From CAUZIZ01 sp965222655 (GTDB lineage: Bacteria; Acidobacteriota; UBA6911; RPQK01; JAJDTT01), in contig CBDCUP010000021.1 of the NCBI GenBank assembly GCA_965222655.1, positions 186,001-250,000 on the forward strand: a stretch of DNA of 64,000 nt, written 5' to 3'. Under the pieces are notes generated by a model that saw nothing but the letters and a program-made list of their open reading frames with translations, was not told the DNA's origin and did not search any database. A program made the position numbers and the translations under genes. The stretch's first letter is position 1; every line of letters begins with the position of its first letter. Positions 14,972-23,758 of this stretch are shown piece by piece.

Positions 14972-16303
14972 TCAAATATCCGCAAGACGGTCGGTCGCGT
15001 CGCCGAACTGGTCGAGTGATACCCCCATGCGGTCCATGAGCGAAAGATACAGACTGCACAAGCGGCGGCGATCATCGCCCTGGTTGAGATAGTCCAGCGC
15101 CCGTCCCGACGCGATCGTGCCGCCGCCTTTCCCTAAGAGCAAGATCGGCAACTGATTGCTGTCATGTTTCGCGCCATACATCATGTTCGATGTGAAGAAG
15201 ATCATGCTGTTTTCCAGCAAGGTTCGAGAACCCTCGTCGACCTTCGCCAGCTTGTCGCACAGATAGGCCAGGTGCTCGACATGGAATTGGTTCACACGCT
15301 GGTAACCCTCCTTGCCAACGTTGCCGTGTGAGACCGAATGCATTCCGGTACGGACATCAACCTGCGGAAACGTAAATCCCGATTGGTCGTTGTTGAACAT
15401 GAAGCTGATGATCCGTGTCTTGTCCATGCGGAAGGCAAGCGTGATGATGTCCAGCATCAACTTGAAATGCACACCTGCATCGCTTGGCAGTCCCGCTTCG
15501 GGGCAGTTCATGTCCGGGTCCGTCAATGTCGGTTGCCAACCCTCTCCATGACTCGTATCTTGTAGCCGCGCGATCCGCTGTTCCAGTTCACGTATCGAGT
15601 GCAGATATTCGTCCAGCTTGCGATGATCGGAGCGGCTCACGTTACCTTGAAGACGAACAGCATCCTGGTGGACTGCATCCAGGATGCTCCCTTTCCGCTC
15701 CGCGTCCGCGGCGCTGAAGAGGCGGTTGAATGCGGCGGACGGATAGATCTCTTTGGGCACGGCCTGAGTTGGTGAGCTCCATGAGATGGCTCCACCATAG
15801 AGGGCCGAATAAGGGCCGATCAGACCCAAGCGTGGCTGTTCGGTTCCCAGCACCAGGCTGGGGAGCGGAGTCTTGTGGCCGATTCTCTTTGCCATGACCT
15901 GATCCATGGTCGTCGCGACGCGGACCTCCGGCACCCGGAGCGCCTTGGCGCCGGACAGGATATTCGGGCACTTGCCTTCGTGTGGACCGCCGGTCTTGTG
16001 TGGAATCTCGTTGAAAAGACCGCGGATTGCCAGCAGGTTCTTCTTGTGCCGCTCCAAGGGCGCAAGACTCCTGGACAACTTCATCTGGGCGCCTGCACCT
16101 TCGGCATGCCAAGCTTCAGGTAGCACTCCGTTTGACATGAACAGTGCGGCGAAACGCCGTGGCGCTTCCGAGGCAGCGCTCACGGCCGAAGCGGACGCTC
16201 CCCAGGCATTGATCGATTCGAGCCAAGGCAAGGCAACGCTGGCGCCCACACCCCGCAGGAGGGCTCTTCGAGAGATCGGATCGCGGAAAACTTTCTCGCT
16301 CAT
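14972..16303 (-). CDS. DUF1552-family exported protein
   Basis: 443 aa, the normal length for DUF1552. The N-terminus SRRALLRGVGASVALPWLE is a twin-arginine-like export signal, followed by PRRFAALFMSNGV, typical of the family. DUF1552 proteins occur almost only in Planctomycetota, Verrucomicrobiota, Acidobacteriota and relatives, next to DUF1592-type cytochromes. Their function is unknown, and they share the alkaline-phosphatase-like flavour of DUF1501 proteins. The ATG overlaps the stop of the upstream DUF1592 gene (ATGA at 16300-16303), so the two are translationally coupled and probably act together in the periplasm. The frame is intact. Confidence 0.85.
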   Translation of the reverse strand: MSEKVFRDPISRRALLRGVGASVALPWLESINAWGASASAVSAASEAPRRFAALFMSNGVLPEAWHAEGAGAQMKLSRSLAPLERHKKNLLAIRGLFNEIPHKTGGPHEGKCPNILSGAKALRVPEVRVATTMDQVMAKRIGHKTPLPSLVLGTEQPRLGLIGPYSALYGGAISWSSPTQAVPKEIYPSAAFNRLFSAADAERKGSILDAVHQDAVRLQGNVSRSDHRKLDEYLHSIRELEQRIARLQDTSHGEGWQPTLTDPDMNCPEAGLPSDAGVHFKLMLDIITLAFRMDKTRIISFMFNNDQSGFTFPQVDVRTGMHSVSHGNVGKEGYQRVNQFHVEHLAYLCDKLAKVDEGSRTLLENSMIFFTSNMMYGAKHDSNQLPILLLGKGGGTIASGRALDYLNQGDDRRRLCSLYLSLMDRMGVSLDQFGDATDRLADI

Positions 16304-19300
16304 TGTTGTTCTTCCTTTTCAGGACCTTCGGCGCCACGGCGGTACCGAAATTGTTGGCTGTTGACGAGTGTTGTCACCAGCACTGAAAATCGGCCATCGT
16401 TTTGCTCAAGCTCGGTTGTCATTCTATCGACAAGTTGCTCATCCGACAGCAGAATAGTGCGGCCCAGCGCGTACCCGACCAGCTTCTCGCATAGATTTCG
16501 GCGAAATCTGTCACGCCGCAAACGCAGAAAGTCCCGCAGTCCCGCAAACCCCTCGAAGGTCCTGCTTCCCTCGACGCTTCCGCGAAGGTCCAACGGTCGC
16601 CCTCCGCCGTCCGTGGTGCGGCGGCGACCGATAGGATCGAATCCTTCCAGTGCAAAACCGTACCCATCAAACTTGGCGTGACACTTAGCACACCCGCTGT
16701 CCTCTCGGTGTCGGGACAGCCGTTCGCGCAAGGTCAGGCCGTCTCCGGCGTCTTCCTCGGCCGGCAGTTCCGGAACGCTCATCGGCGGAAGAGGTAGTTT
16801 CACGCCGAGTACCGAGCGATTCAACCAATCCCCACGTCGCACCGGGCTCGTCCGTAACGAGTCGGAAAACCGAGTGAGCATCGCCGCCATCCCCAGCAAT
16901 CCCCCACGGTCCACCGACGCTACCTTGTCTACCTGCCACCAGGTCTGGTCGTCCTGGACAGAGTGGGGAACCTCCAGCCCGTAATGCCGGGCGAGCAAGC
17001 GATTTACCCATGCGTAATCGGCAAACAGGATTTCGTCTACCGAGCGGTCGTCGCGGACAATCTTCTCAAGCAGTCGAACGGGCTCCTCGTGCATTGCTGA
17101 ACGTAAATCGTCGGTGAATTCCGGAAACCGCTGGGGGTCAGGGCCCTGGTAGCTCTCAAAGTTGGCGAACTGATACATTTGGCCGAAGAACTCTTCCACG
17201 AAACGTCGCGCTCGGGTGTCCCTAAGCATCCGGCTGGTCTGGGACCTGAGCTCCTTCGGGTCACGCAGGCGGCCGGCATCGGCCGCCCGACGCAACCCGG
17301 CATCCGGGGGCGAAGCCCAGAGGAAGTAACTGAGGCGAACCGCCAACTCGTGGTCGGTGACGGGCGACGCCTTGTTCGATGCCGCTTCGCGCTCGACGCG
17401 GAACAAGAAGTCGGGCGACGTCAGAATACGGACCATGACGGTGCGCAACGCTTCATCGCGATCCATCTCTGGTTCCCCGGCGGTTTTGCTGTAGAACGCT
17501 CGCAACTGAGCCGCCTCCGACGGTTGGAGGGGGCGCCGCCAGGCTCGCTCGGCGAAGTTCACCAGTCCTTGGACCTGCACCGTTTCGATCTTGCGATAGT
17601 CTTCTTCCCACTGCCGCAGATCGCGCCGGATCCAGTGGTAAATGGCCAAGGCATGATCGACACTCGTTGCTTGCCACGACTTTCCGAAAAAGTCGACAAA
17701 GAAACCTCTACGAATTGTCTCTTCGATTCTGTCGTCAGCAAGGGTGATCGCGTCGTTCGGATTCGTCGCCCCCAGCCCCTCGATCAGGTTCGTCCGGTTT
17801 TCATGTTTGAAGTTGTCAAGGCTTCGTCGGGGAACTCGGCCGACGACCCAAAGATCTCGATAGAGCTGATTCCACTCGCGGCGCTGCTCAGGGTCCAACA
17901 CAAGCTGTCGCAACGGTGCGTCGTAGCGGTGGGCGGTAAGAAAGCGGAGATTGCCAAACCCATCCGTGTTCGTGTGGTACTCAGGCTTGATACGCGATAA
18001 CAGATTGTCTGGGTCAAACCGATGCCGGTATTCTCGGACGAACGACGGTGTCTGAGGACCGCGCGCGTCGCCTTCGGACCCAACCGCCACGTTGGGGCGC
18101 CATGCGAATCGCGATCGATACCACTTTTGAAACTCGCCGTAGGAGGCCAGGACACGAATTTGCTGGTCCCTCTCCGTGCTCAGGATCGGTTCGCCCGGCC
18201 AGAGTGCGGGCAACGCCGCCGGGAGGTCTCCGTCATACAACGATGCTTGGCAAAAGGCCATCGCCCTCGCGTAGCCTTCTCCCAGCCGCTTTTCACTGAC
18301 CAGCTCCACGTCGGCCTGTAGCGTCCAACCGGCCAAAGCACGAGCGGCCGTGAGGGGCAGCTCAATGCTATGTACCGTGGAGGCGATCAGCACCAAGGGG
18401 ACATTCTTCAATTCCTGATCGGGCGGATGTTCGCCCCAGGGCAGGCCCTCAAGTTGTTTCGGGGCGTGCCGTGCGAGCCAATCGTAAAGCCGGATCGGGC
18501 CGCGCGGTTTCTTCTCTGGGTCCGGTGATCCGTCCGGTTCTTTCTCTGGTTCCGGTGGCACGAAACGCAGATGGCGAAAAAATATCTTCCCCTCGGCGTC
18601 GCCCACGTGCCTCGTCAAGAAATGAATGCGGACAGGCTTTTTCCTTTCTTCGTCCAAGGACTCTGGCAATGTAAGGCTGACAGTACGCTTGTCAGTGGCG
18701 TCAAGATCCTGCGGCCCGCCCAGGTTGTCGCAGAGCAAATCCTGCCACCCAGTCACCAGTCCGGGAACACCATCTCGGCCGTCAATCAATATTGCCTGGA
18801 AGACAGCCCGCACATGTTGTCGGACTGCACCGACTCCGCCGTCAACGCTGGCATTACGAGCCGATTCGATCGGCACACCGCGCCAGGCATCTTGCAGCGT
18901 CTGGAGGATCAAGGTCGGATGTTCCGTCTTCAAGAGCATCCAGATCGAATTCAAATAGTTTGCGCTCAGTTTCCAGTGGCGGGCGGCTTCCTCCAAAGAA
19001 TTCAGAGAGGATCCGAGTGCCTCGCGATGCTCGAACTCCCAGGCGGCGGCGTAATAGTCCGCGGGGTTGGGATGGAGGTGCTCGTAGCGCGCGTTGATTC
19101 GTTCGGAAAGCAAGGCAATCGCCTTACCGGGGCGGTCGTTGGCCGGCTCGTCAAAGAAAGTGATCGTTCCGTCGGTAAGGAATAGCGCATGGGACGCGAT
19201 CCGTTGGGTCGCATCCACGTACTTGTCCAGCAACTCGGCCGACAGCGTCAACGACTGCCCGGTGTTGGTAAATCCCTCGCCCGCCGCGCCATCGCCTGGA

Positions 19301-19779
19301 AACTCACTGGCGAGCCGCAAGTCTACCCCTGTCAAATCATGGATCGTGTTGTCGTACTCGGCGTTGGTCAACCGCCGTAGCAACACGGGTCCAGGATCCC
19401 CGGCACGGACCTCGGCCAGGTGCGCGAAGGTATCCTTAAGCGCCTGGATCGCCTGTTTTCGCTCCGCCTCGGTCGGCTGACCCGCATTTGCCGGAGGCAT
19501 CTCGCGCTCTTCCAGGCGAGAAAGCGCGCGCCTCCAGGTGGGATAAGCGTCGGCAACTAGCGACGTCTCTACAAAAGATTCGAGGTTCAAGTCGGCTTCC
19601 GCGTGGCTGGAGCCATGGCAGCCGCTGCAATACTGTCGCACCAGGGAAACTACGTGAGTATTGAATCGCTCTTCGGCAACCTTTGACGCGATGGGCGACT
19701 GGTCTTCCGCGTGCGCAAGAGAGCCTCCGAGCATGTCGGAGAAGAAAAGTAAGCCACCAAGCAGGACCCGATGCCGCAA
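16300..19779 (-). CDS. DUF1592-type multidomain cytochrome-like protein (DUF1587/1592/1588/1585)
   Basis: 1,159 aa with a signal peptide (LLGGLLFFSDMLGGSLAHA). A c-type heme site C-S-G-C-H at 51-55 is the planctomycete-cytochrome motif. It is followed by the DUF1587 block (RRLTNAEYDNTIHDL), a long middle region of about 400 residues specific to this subgroup, then DUF1592/DUF1588 (ELAVRLSYFLWASPPDAGL; RRGDWLNRSVLG) with a second C-A-K-C-H, and a C-terminal DUF1585 domain. Role unknown; a periplasmic redox or substrate-oxidation complex with the DUF1552 partner is the usual guess. A TTG start at 19779 is preceded by TTGAGG at a good distance. It is the first gene of a two-gene operon. Confidence 0.85.
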   Translation of the reverse strand: MRHRVLLGGLLFFSDMLGGSLAHAEDQSPIASKVAEERFNTHVVSLVRQYCSGCHGSSHAEADLNLESFVETSLVADAYPTWRRALSRLEEREMPPANAGQPTEAERKQAIQALKDTFAHLAEVRAGDPGPVLLRRLTNAEYDNTIHDLTGVDLRLASEFPGDGAAGEGFTNTGQSLTLSAELLDKYVDATQRIASHALFLTDGTITFFDEPANDRPGKAIALLSERINARYEHLHPNPADYYAAAWEFEHREALGSSLNSLEEAARHWKLSANYLNSIWMLLKTEHPTLILQTLQDAWRGVPIESARNASVDGGVGAVRQHVRAVFQAILIDGRDGVPGLVTGWQDLLCDNLGGPQDLDATDKRTVSLTLPESLDEERKKPVRIHFLTRHVGDAEGKIFFRHLRFVPPEPEKEPDGSPDPEKKPRGPIRLYDWLARHAPKQLEGLPWGEHPPDQELKNVPLVLIASTVHSIELPLTAARALAGWTLQADVELVSEKRLGEGYARAMAFCQASLYDGDLPAALPALWPGEPILSTERDQQIRVLASYGEFQKWYRSRFAWRPNVAVGSEGDARGPQTPSFVREYRHRFDPDNLLSRIKPEYHTNTDGFGNLRFLTAHRYDAPLRQLVLDPEQRREWNQLYRDLWVVGRVPRRSLDNFKHENRTNLIEGLGATNPNDAITLADDRIEETIRRGFFVDFFGKSWQATSVDHALAIYHWIRRDLRQWEEDYRKIETVQVQGLVNFAERAWRRPLQPSEAAQLRAFYSKTAGEPEMDRDEALRTVMVRILTSPDFLFRVEREAASNKASPVTDHELAVRLSYFLWASPPDAGLRRAADAGRLRDPKELRSQTSRMLRDTRARRFVEEFFGQMYQFANFESYQGPDPQRFPEFTDDLRSAMHEEPVRLLEKIVRDDRSVDEILFADYAWVNRLLARHYGLEVPHSVQDDQTWWQVDKVASVDRGGLLGMAAMLTRFSDSLRTSPVRRGDWLNRSVLGVKLPLPPMSVPELPAEEDAGDGLTLRERLSRHREDSGCAKCHAKFDGYGFALEGFDPIGRRRTTDGGGRPLDLRGSVEGSRTFEGFAGLRDFLRLRRDRFRRNLCEKLVGYALGRTILLSDEQLVDRMTTELEQNDGRFSVLVTTLVNSQQFRYRRGAEGPEKEEQQ

Positions 19780-20170
19780 GCCAATACCTCAATGTCGTCG
19801 TAGAAGAACGGAGGTCGCGACCCCAACCGGAGTATTCAGCTATAACTTCGATTGGTGTCCAAAGTCAACTACCCCCCACGGTTCTGCATGCCGATTCTGA
19901 AGGTAAACTGGGTGCACGACAGGAAAGTGAGGATGTTGGTGCAGAGACCGCTTCAGCGGTCTGGCGCGAAGCGTATTAGACCCGGCCTTCAGGCCGGGGT
20001 CAGCTGCGGGCCATCCCTCCGGAGGGCCTTTCAAGGTCCTTCTCGAACCGCGGCTTTAGCCATCTTCGACCCAGAGCCTGGCTGAAGCCTGTATTCGAGA
20101 AGCCCGCTAAAGCAGGCTCCGGCATCTGCTTGCTCGCCCACCCGGCCCTTGAAGGACCGGTCTACTACGC
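19780..20170. other. Promoter region of the DUF1592 operon plus left part of a host repeat
   Basis: 19780-19944 should hold the minus-strand promoter; no clear boxes. From 19945 on it is the left arm and central segment of the hairpin-rich host repeat described separately. Confidence 0.5.
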
Positions 20171-22048
20171 GCGTGCCGGGCACGCGCGCTGTCTGGGAGG
20201 GTGCAAGTCCCTCCGCCAACCTGATGGAGGTGAAGGCTAGCGAAGCACAAGGGCGTCACCGCGAGGTGGGGTCTGAAGGAAGTGTGGAGCAAACGTACGA
20301 GCCGACGCACAGAAACTGGATAAGTAGGCGCCAAGGTCGGACGAGTCAGCGCGTGGTGACGAAGTCCATATCCATCAAGATCCGGAAGCGTAAATCCAGC
20401 GGTTGTGTACGGAAAGACAGCGTCCTTACCCCGGGAGGCCTGGGAGGCTGTCCCTTGAAGGACAGGTGGAATCGTAAGGTTTCATAGCGCCCTCCAGGAG
20501 TCCGCAGAGGGCATAGTAGGTGGGGAAACTCACGGAAGGCCCGAACGGTAGGGAGAGGTTAGTAGGTGTCCAATCTTAAGGGTGATCAACAGAGGCAGAG
20601 AAGTCCGAAGCGGACCTCAAACCGAACAGCTGGGGTGCGGCCCCAGGGAAGCGGGGAGACGGCGGATTCATCCTTAGCGAAAGGGCGAACCGAAGGCCCG
20701 ATGTTTGGTGAGAACGTCATGGAGGAGATATGCGAGCGAAGTAATCTGGAAGCGGCGTTGAGACGAGTGCGAGCGAACCGAGGGGGTCCGGGAGTGGACG
20801 GGATGACCGTCGATGAACTGCCGGAGTACCTGAAGGCGAACTGGCGGTCGATCAAAGAACAGCTGCTGTGCGGGGAGTATCAACCGCGACCTGTCAAGGG
20901 GGTGGAGATTCCGAAACCGGGAAGGAAAGACAAGCGAAGACTCGGGATTCCGTGTGTGATCGATCGATTTATCGAGCAAGCGATGCTGCAAGTGCTGCAA
21001 CGCAAGTGGGATCGCACGTTCTCAGAGTCCAGCTATGGCTATCGACCGGGGCGCAGGGCTCATCAGGCAGTGGCGCGTGCCCAAGACTACGTGAAAGCGG
21101 GCTACGGGACCGTGGTCGATCTCGATTTAGAAAAGTTTTTCGATCGAGTTCACCACGATCGTTTGCTGAGCCGGCTGGCGCGGGAGATTGGGGACAAGCG
21201 GGTACTGAAGTTGATCCGAGCGTATCTAAGCGCGGGGATTCTGCGGTACGGACTGGTGAGTGCGCCGACGGAAGGGACGCCGCAAGGCAGCCCCCTGTCC
21301 CCCTTTCTCTCGAACGTGGTTCTGGATGAGCTGGACGAGGAACTGGAGCGCCGGGGTCACCGTTTTGTCCGCTATGCCGATGACTGCAACATTTATGTGC
21401 GGAGTCGGCGGGCGGGGGAGCGAGTGATGGCGAGTGTGAGCCGGTTTGTGAGCCAGCGACTGAAACTGCGTGTCAATCGGGAGAAGAGTGCGGTGGATGA
21501 GCCCCAGAAGCGGAAGTTCTTAGGCTTCACGTTCACGGGAGGCCGATCGCCCAACCGGCGCAAGATTGCGCCGGAATCGATCCAGCGGTTTCGATCCCGG
21601 GTGCGTCGTTTAACGCGGCGTAACCGGGGGATCAGCCTGGAGCAGCGTGTGGACGAATTGTCCCGCTACCTCCGGGGCTGGATTGGATACTTTGGGTACG
21701 TCGAGAGCCCCTGGGTCCTGCGGGGTCTGGACAGCTGGATTCGTCGTCGCCTGCGCAGCGTCCAATGGAAACAGTGGAAGGTCTACCGGCGACGCCAGGC
21801 GGAGTTGATCCGGCTGGGCGTGAGTCGGGATATGGCCCAGCGGACCGCGTGGAGCGTCAAGGGCCCTTGGGCCCTCAGTCAAGCGCCCGGGGTCCGGATA
21901 GCGCTTCCGAATGCTTATTTCGATCGGTTAGGTCTTCCTCGGTTGGCTAATCATCAGCGCATTCAACCCTAGCGAACCGCCTTGGTACGGACCCGTATGC
22001 CTGGTGGTGTGGGAGGGGAAGGCCCGTGAGGGCTTCCCCTATCCCGAG
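20171..22048 (+). mobile_element. Group II intron, copy 1 (1,878 bp, apparently intact)
   Basis: Boundaries come from comparing the occupied right arm with the empty left arm of the same repeat and with the copy at 49275-51152. Sequence before 20171 and from 22049 on is host; the interval matches the other copy throughout. The 5' region has a GCGCGTGCC/GGCACGCGC hairpin and GGGTGCAAGTCCCTCC. The 3' region after the RT gene has GAACCGCC...GGTGG (domain V-like, 21974-22012) and a GGGAGGGGAAGG hairpin with an extra TA on its 3' side (domain VI with a candidate branch A near 22041). The exact ends may shift by several bases because the occupied arms differ from the empty arms at one position (TCTACTACGC versus TCTAATACGC). 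Confidence 0.8.
20566..21972 (+). CDS. ltrA: Group II intron reverse transcriptase/maturase (copy 1)
   Basis: 468 aa, GTG start behind GGGAGAGG. RT motifs are complete: GGPGVDGM (73-80), YGYRPGRRAHQAV, VDLDLEKFFDRV with the first catalytic Asp near 185-187, EGTPQGSPLSPFLSN, and RYADDCNIYV with YADD at 270-273. A maturase X domain (RVDELSRYLRGWIGYFGYVE) follows. No HNH endonuclease domain is present. It copies the intron RNA at the target and assists splicing. The protein is identical to the one at 49351-50757, and antisense-frame translations are identical too, so the DNA is nearly or fully identical and the duplication recent. Confidence 0.9.
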   Translation: MSNLKGDQQRQRSPKRTSNRTAGVRPQGSGETADSSLAKGRTEGPMFGENVMEEICERSNLEAALRRVRANRGGPGVDGMTVDELPEYLKANWRSIKEQLLCGEYQPRPVKGVEIPKPGRKDKRRLGIPCVIDRFIEQAMLQVLQRKWDRTFSESSYGYRPGRRAHQAVARAQDYVKAGYGTVVDLDLEKFFDRVHHDRLLSRLAREIGDKRVLKLIRAYLSAGILRYGLVSAPTEGTPQGSPLSPFLSNVVLDELDEELERRGHRFVRYADDCNIYVRSRRAGERVMASVSRFVSQRLKLRVNREKSAVDEPQKRKFLGFTFTGGRSPNRRKIAPESIQRFRSRVRRLTRRNRGISLEQRVDELSRYLRGWIGYFGYVESPWVLRGLDSWIRRRLRSVQWKQWKVYRRRQAELIRLGVSRDMAQRTAWSVKGPWALSQAPGVRIALPNAYFDRLGLPRLANHQRIQP

Positions 22049-22144
22049 TTCGCGCCAGGTCGCTGAAGCGACCTCCTGAACGGGACACATCCACCGAAGG
22101 TCAGCGTTCCTCGGCGGCATGAGGTTGCTCGTTAGTCCTTGCTG

Positions 22145-22177
22145 ATGGGAACTTGGAACTTGTTTGTATCCTGGTGC
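22145..22177 (-). repeat. Dispersed intergenic repeat, CACCAAG/ACAAACAAGCTCC type (copy 3)
   Basis: On the minus strand reads GCACCAGGATACAAACAAGT then TCCAAGTTCCC. Shorter and more diverged than the copies at 4395 and 10841. Confidence 0.5.
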
Positions 22178-22195
22178 GGGGAGTTTCCGGTGCTG

Positions 22196-23539
22196 CTAGA
22201 TCAACTCCTCGACCGGTCGGCCCGTTCCGTCGCCGATCGAATTGGCAATCTTGATGGGGCGTCCGATTGGGCTCATGTATTCTTTGTGCCAGTCGATTCC
22301 GAAGGCCTTGTAGATGGTCGCGAACACATCTCCCATGGTGACCTCGCGCTCAGCCACGTAGCCTCCGGTGTCGTCGCTGGCGCCGACGATCTGACCGCCA
22401 CGGATTCCCCCACCTCCCAGGGCCAGGGACCAGCATTGGGGCCAATGATCTCGTCCCCCCTTGGTGTTGAAGTGGGCCGTGCGGCCGAATTCACCCATCA
22501 CGATGACGATGGTCGATTCCAGGAGCCCTCGCTGCTGTAGATCTTCGAGTAACACTGGCAAGCTGGCATCCAGCCCTGGCGTCAGCTTCTTGGCGTGTCT
22601 TTCATCATTGTCGGCGTGAGTATCCCAACCGTTCAGCTCGTGGCCTGCTGCCGTGATGAATCGGCTTCCTGCCTCCACCAGTCTGCGTGCCAGGAGCAGA
22701 CTCTGTCCGAAGCTGGTTCGGCCATAAGCATCCTTGGTCTTTTCCGACTCCTGGCTCAGGTCGAAGGCATCCCTGACCTCCGGCGTCATGATCATCTTTA
22801 GCGCCTGCTCGGTGAAGCCGTCCATCTTGGCGCGCTCCGCAGCTTCCATTCTCTGGCGGTAGCGGTCGTCGACAATACTCAGAAAAGACCTTCGGTCCTG
22901 CAGACGCTCGAACGTGAGACTCTTGGGCAGACTGAGATCTTCGACCTGAAAGTTCTCCTGGCTGGGATCGGCCGCCAAGACCATCGGGTCATAGGTTGAG
23001 CCCAAGAACGCCCCTTTCAGGTAATCGCCGTACGAACCCTGCTTCCAGCCCGGGATGGCCAAATGGGGCGGAACCTGGCCGCGAGGTCCCATCTCTTTGG
23101 TGATGATGGCACCCAGACTGGGAAACTTCATTGCCGCCGTGGGACGGTGGCCGGTCAAAGCGTAATAGGTTCCCTCACCGTGGTTATTCTCCTCGGTCCG
23201 GACGGAGCGGATAAGGGACAGCTTGTCCATCTGCCTGGCAGTGCGCGGCAGCAGCTCGGAGATCTGTATCCCGGGCACGTTGGTGGAAATGGCCTTGAAA
23301 CTGCTATTCGGCTTGGGATCCCAGGTATCGACCTGACTCGGCCCTCCCTCCAACCAAACCAGGATGCAGGACTGGGCCTTGGCGATCTTGTCGACATTGA
23401 CTCCGGCTGCTTCGGTGACACTCTTGGCCTCGAGGTACTGACTCAAACTCATACCCAACAGACTCAGACAGCCTGTCCGCAGGAAATGACGTCGCTTCAG
23501 GAGGGATTCAGTGAGTGGTAGACAACCAGCCATCTTCAT
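22196..23539 (-). CDS. DUF1501-family exported protein
   Basis: 447 aa. An N-terminal KRRHFLRTGCLSLLGMS resembles a twin-arginine export signal. The hallmark follows: CILVWLEGGPSQVDTWDPKP near 58-77, HGEGTYYALTGHRP, and later GWDTHADNDERHAKKLTPGLD plus VIVMGEFGRTAHFNTKGGRDHWP. These Asp/His clusters resemble metal ligands of the alkaline-phosphatase superfamily, but no DUF1501 enzyme activity that I know of is established. The gene usually accompanies a DUF1549/DUF1553 cytochrome, which is absent here; the gene is flanked by the intron-bearing repeat, so the partner may have been separated. The frame is intact. Confidence 0.85.
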   Translation of the reverse strand: MKMAGCLPLTESLLKRRHFLRTGCLSLLGMSLSQYLEAKSVTEAAGVNVDKIAKAQSCILVWLEGGPSQVDTWDPKPNSSFKAISTNVPGIQISELLPRTARQMDKLSLIRSVRTEENNHGEGTYYALTGHRPTAAMKFPSLGAIITKEMGPRGQVPPHLAIPGWKQGSYGDYLKGAFLGSTYDPMVLAADPSQENFQVEDLSLPKSLTFERLQDRRSFLSIVDDRYRQRMEAAERAKMDGFTEQALKMIMTPEVRDAFDLSQESEKTKDAYGRTSFGQSLLLARRLVEAGSRFITAAGHELNGWDTHADNDERHAKKLTPGLDASLPVLLEDLQQRGLLESTIVIVMGEFGRTAHFNTKGGRDHWPQCWSLALGGGGIRGGQIVGASDDTGGYVAEREVTMGDVFATIYKAFGIDWHKEYMSPIGRPIKIANSIGDGTGRPVEELI

Positions 23540-23758
23540 AGCATCGGACCCCCTTCAAGGCTTTTGAAGGACGAGGTGTCAGACTGAAGCAGTTCAAACA
23601 CGATGATGATGAGGCCATCGTAGCATGACTCCTGCCCGCACGCATAGATTTGCCTCAGGTCAAGCGTGGTCGACGGACGGTCTTCCATTGCAGGATTCTG
23701 CAGAAGGACGGCGACCGTAGGTACGATCTGGACAGCCAGCGCCTGGGGCTCAGGACAC

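Larger units (their letters stand above)
19945..22136. repeat. Hairpin-rich host repeat (copy 1), right arm occupied by a group II intron
   Basis: The left arm is AGACCGCTTCAGCGGTCT followed by GGCGCGAAGCGTATTAGACC (19945-19982). The central segment of about 180 bp (19981-20160) is a string of short palindromes such as CCGGCCTTCAGGCCGG, GGCTTTAGCC and GCTGAAGC. The right arm starts GGTCTA at about 20159-20164, is interrupted by the intron, and resumes at 22049 with TTCGCGCCAGGTCGCTGAAG and a tail to about 22136. The left arm, read in reverse, gives GGTCTAATACGCTTCGCGCC, so the two arms are inverted repeats. A second copy lies at 49249-51443. Confidence 0.75.

Noticed and set aside
19979..20166. 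Invertible DNA segment: the 180-bp palindrome string is in opposite orientation relative to the intron at the two loci.
   Set aside because: On the plus strand the segment and both flanks have the same orientation at both loci; only the intron differs. Insertion of the intron into the opposite, symmetric arm explains this without inversion.
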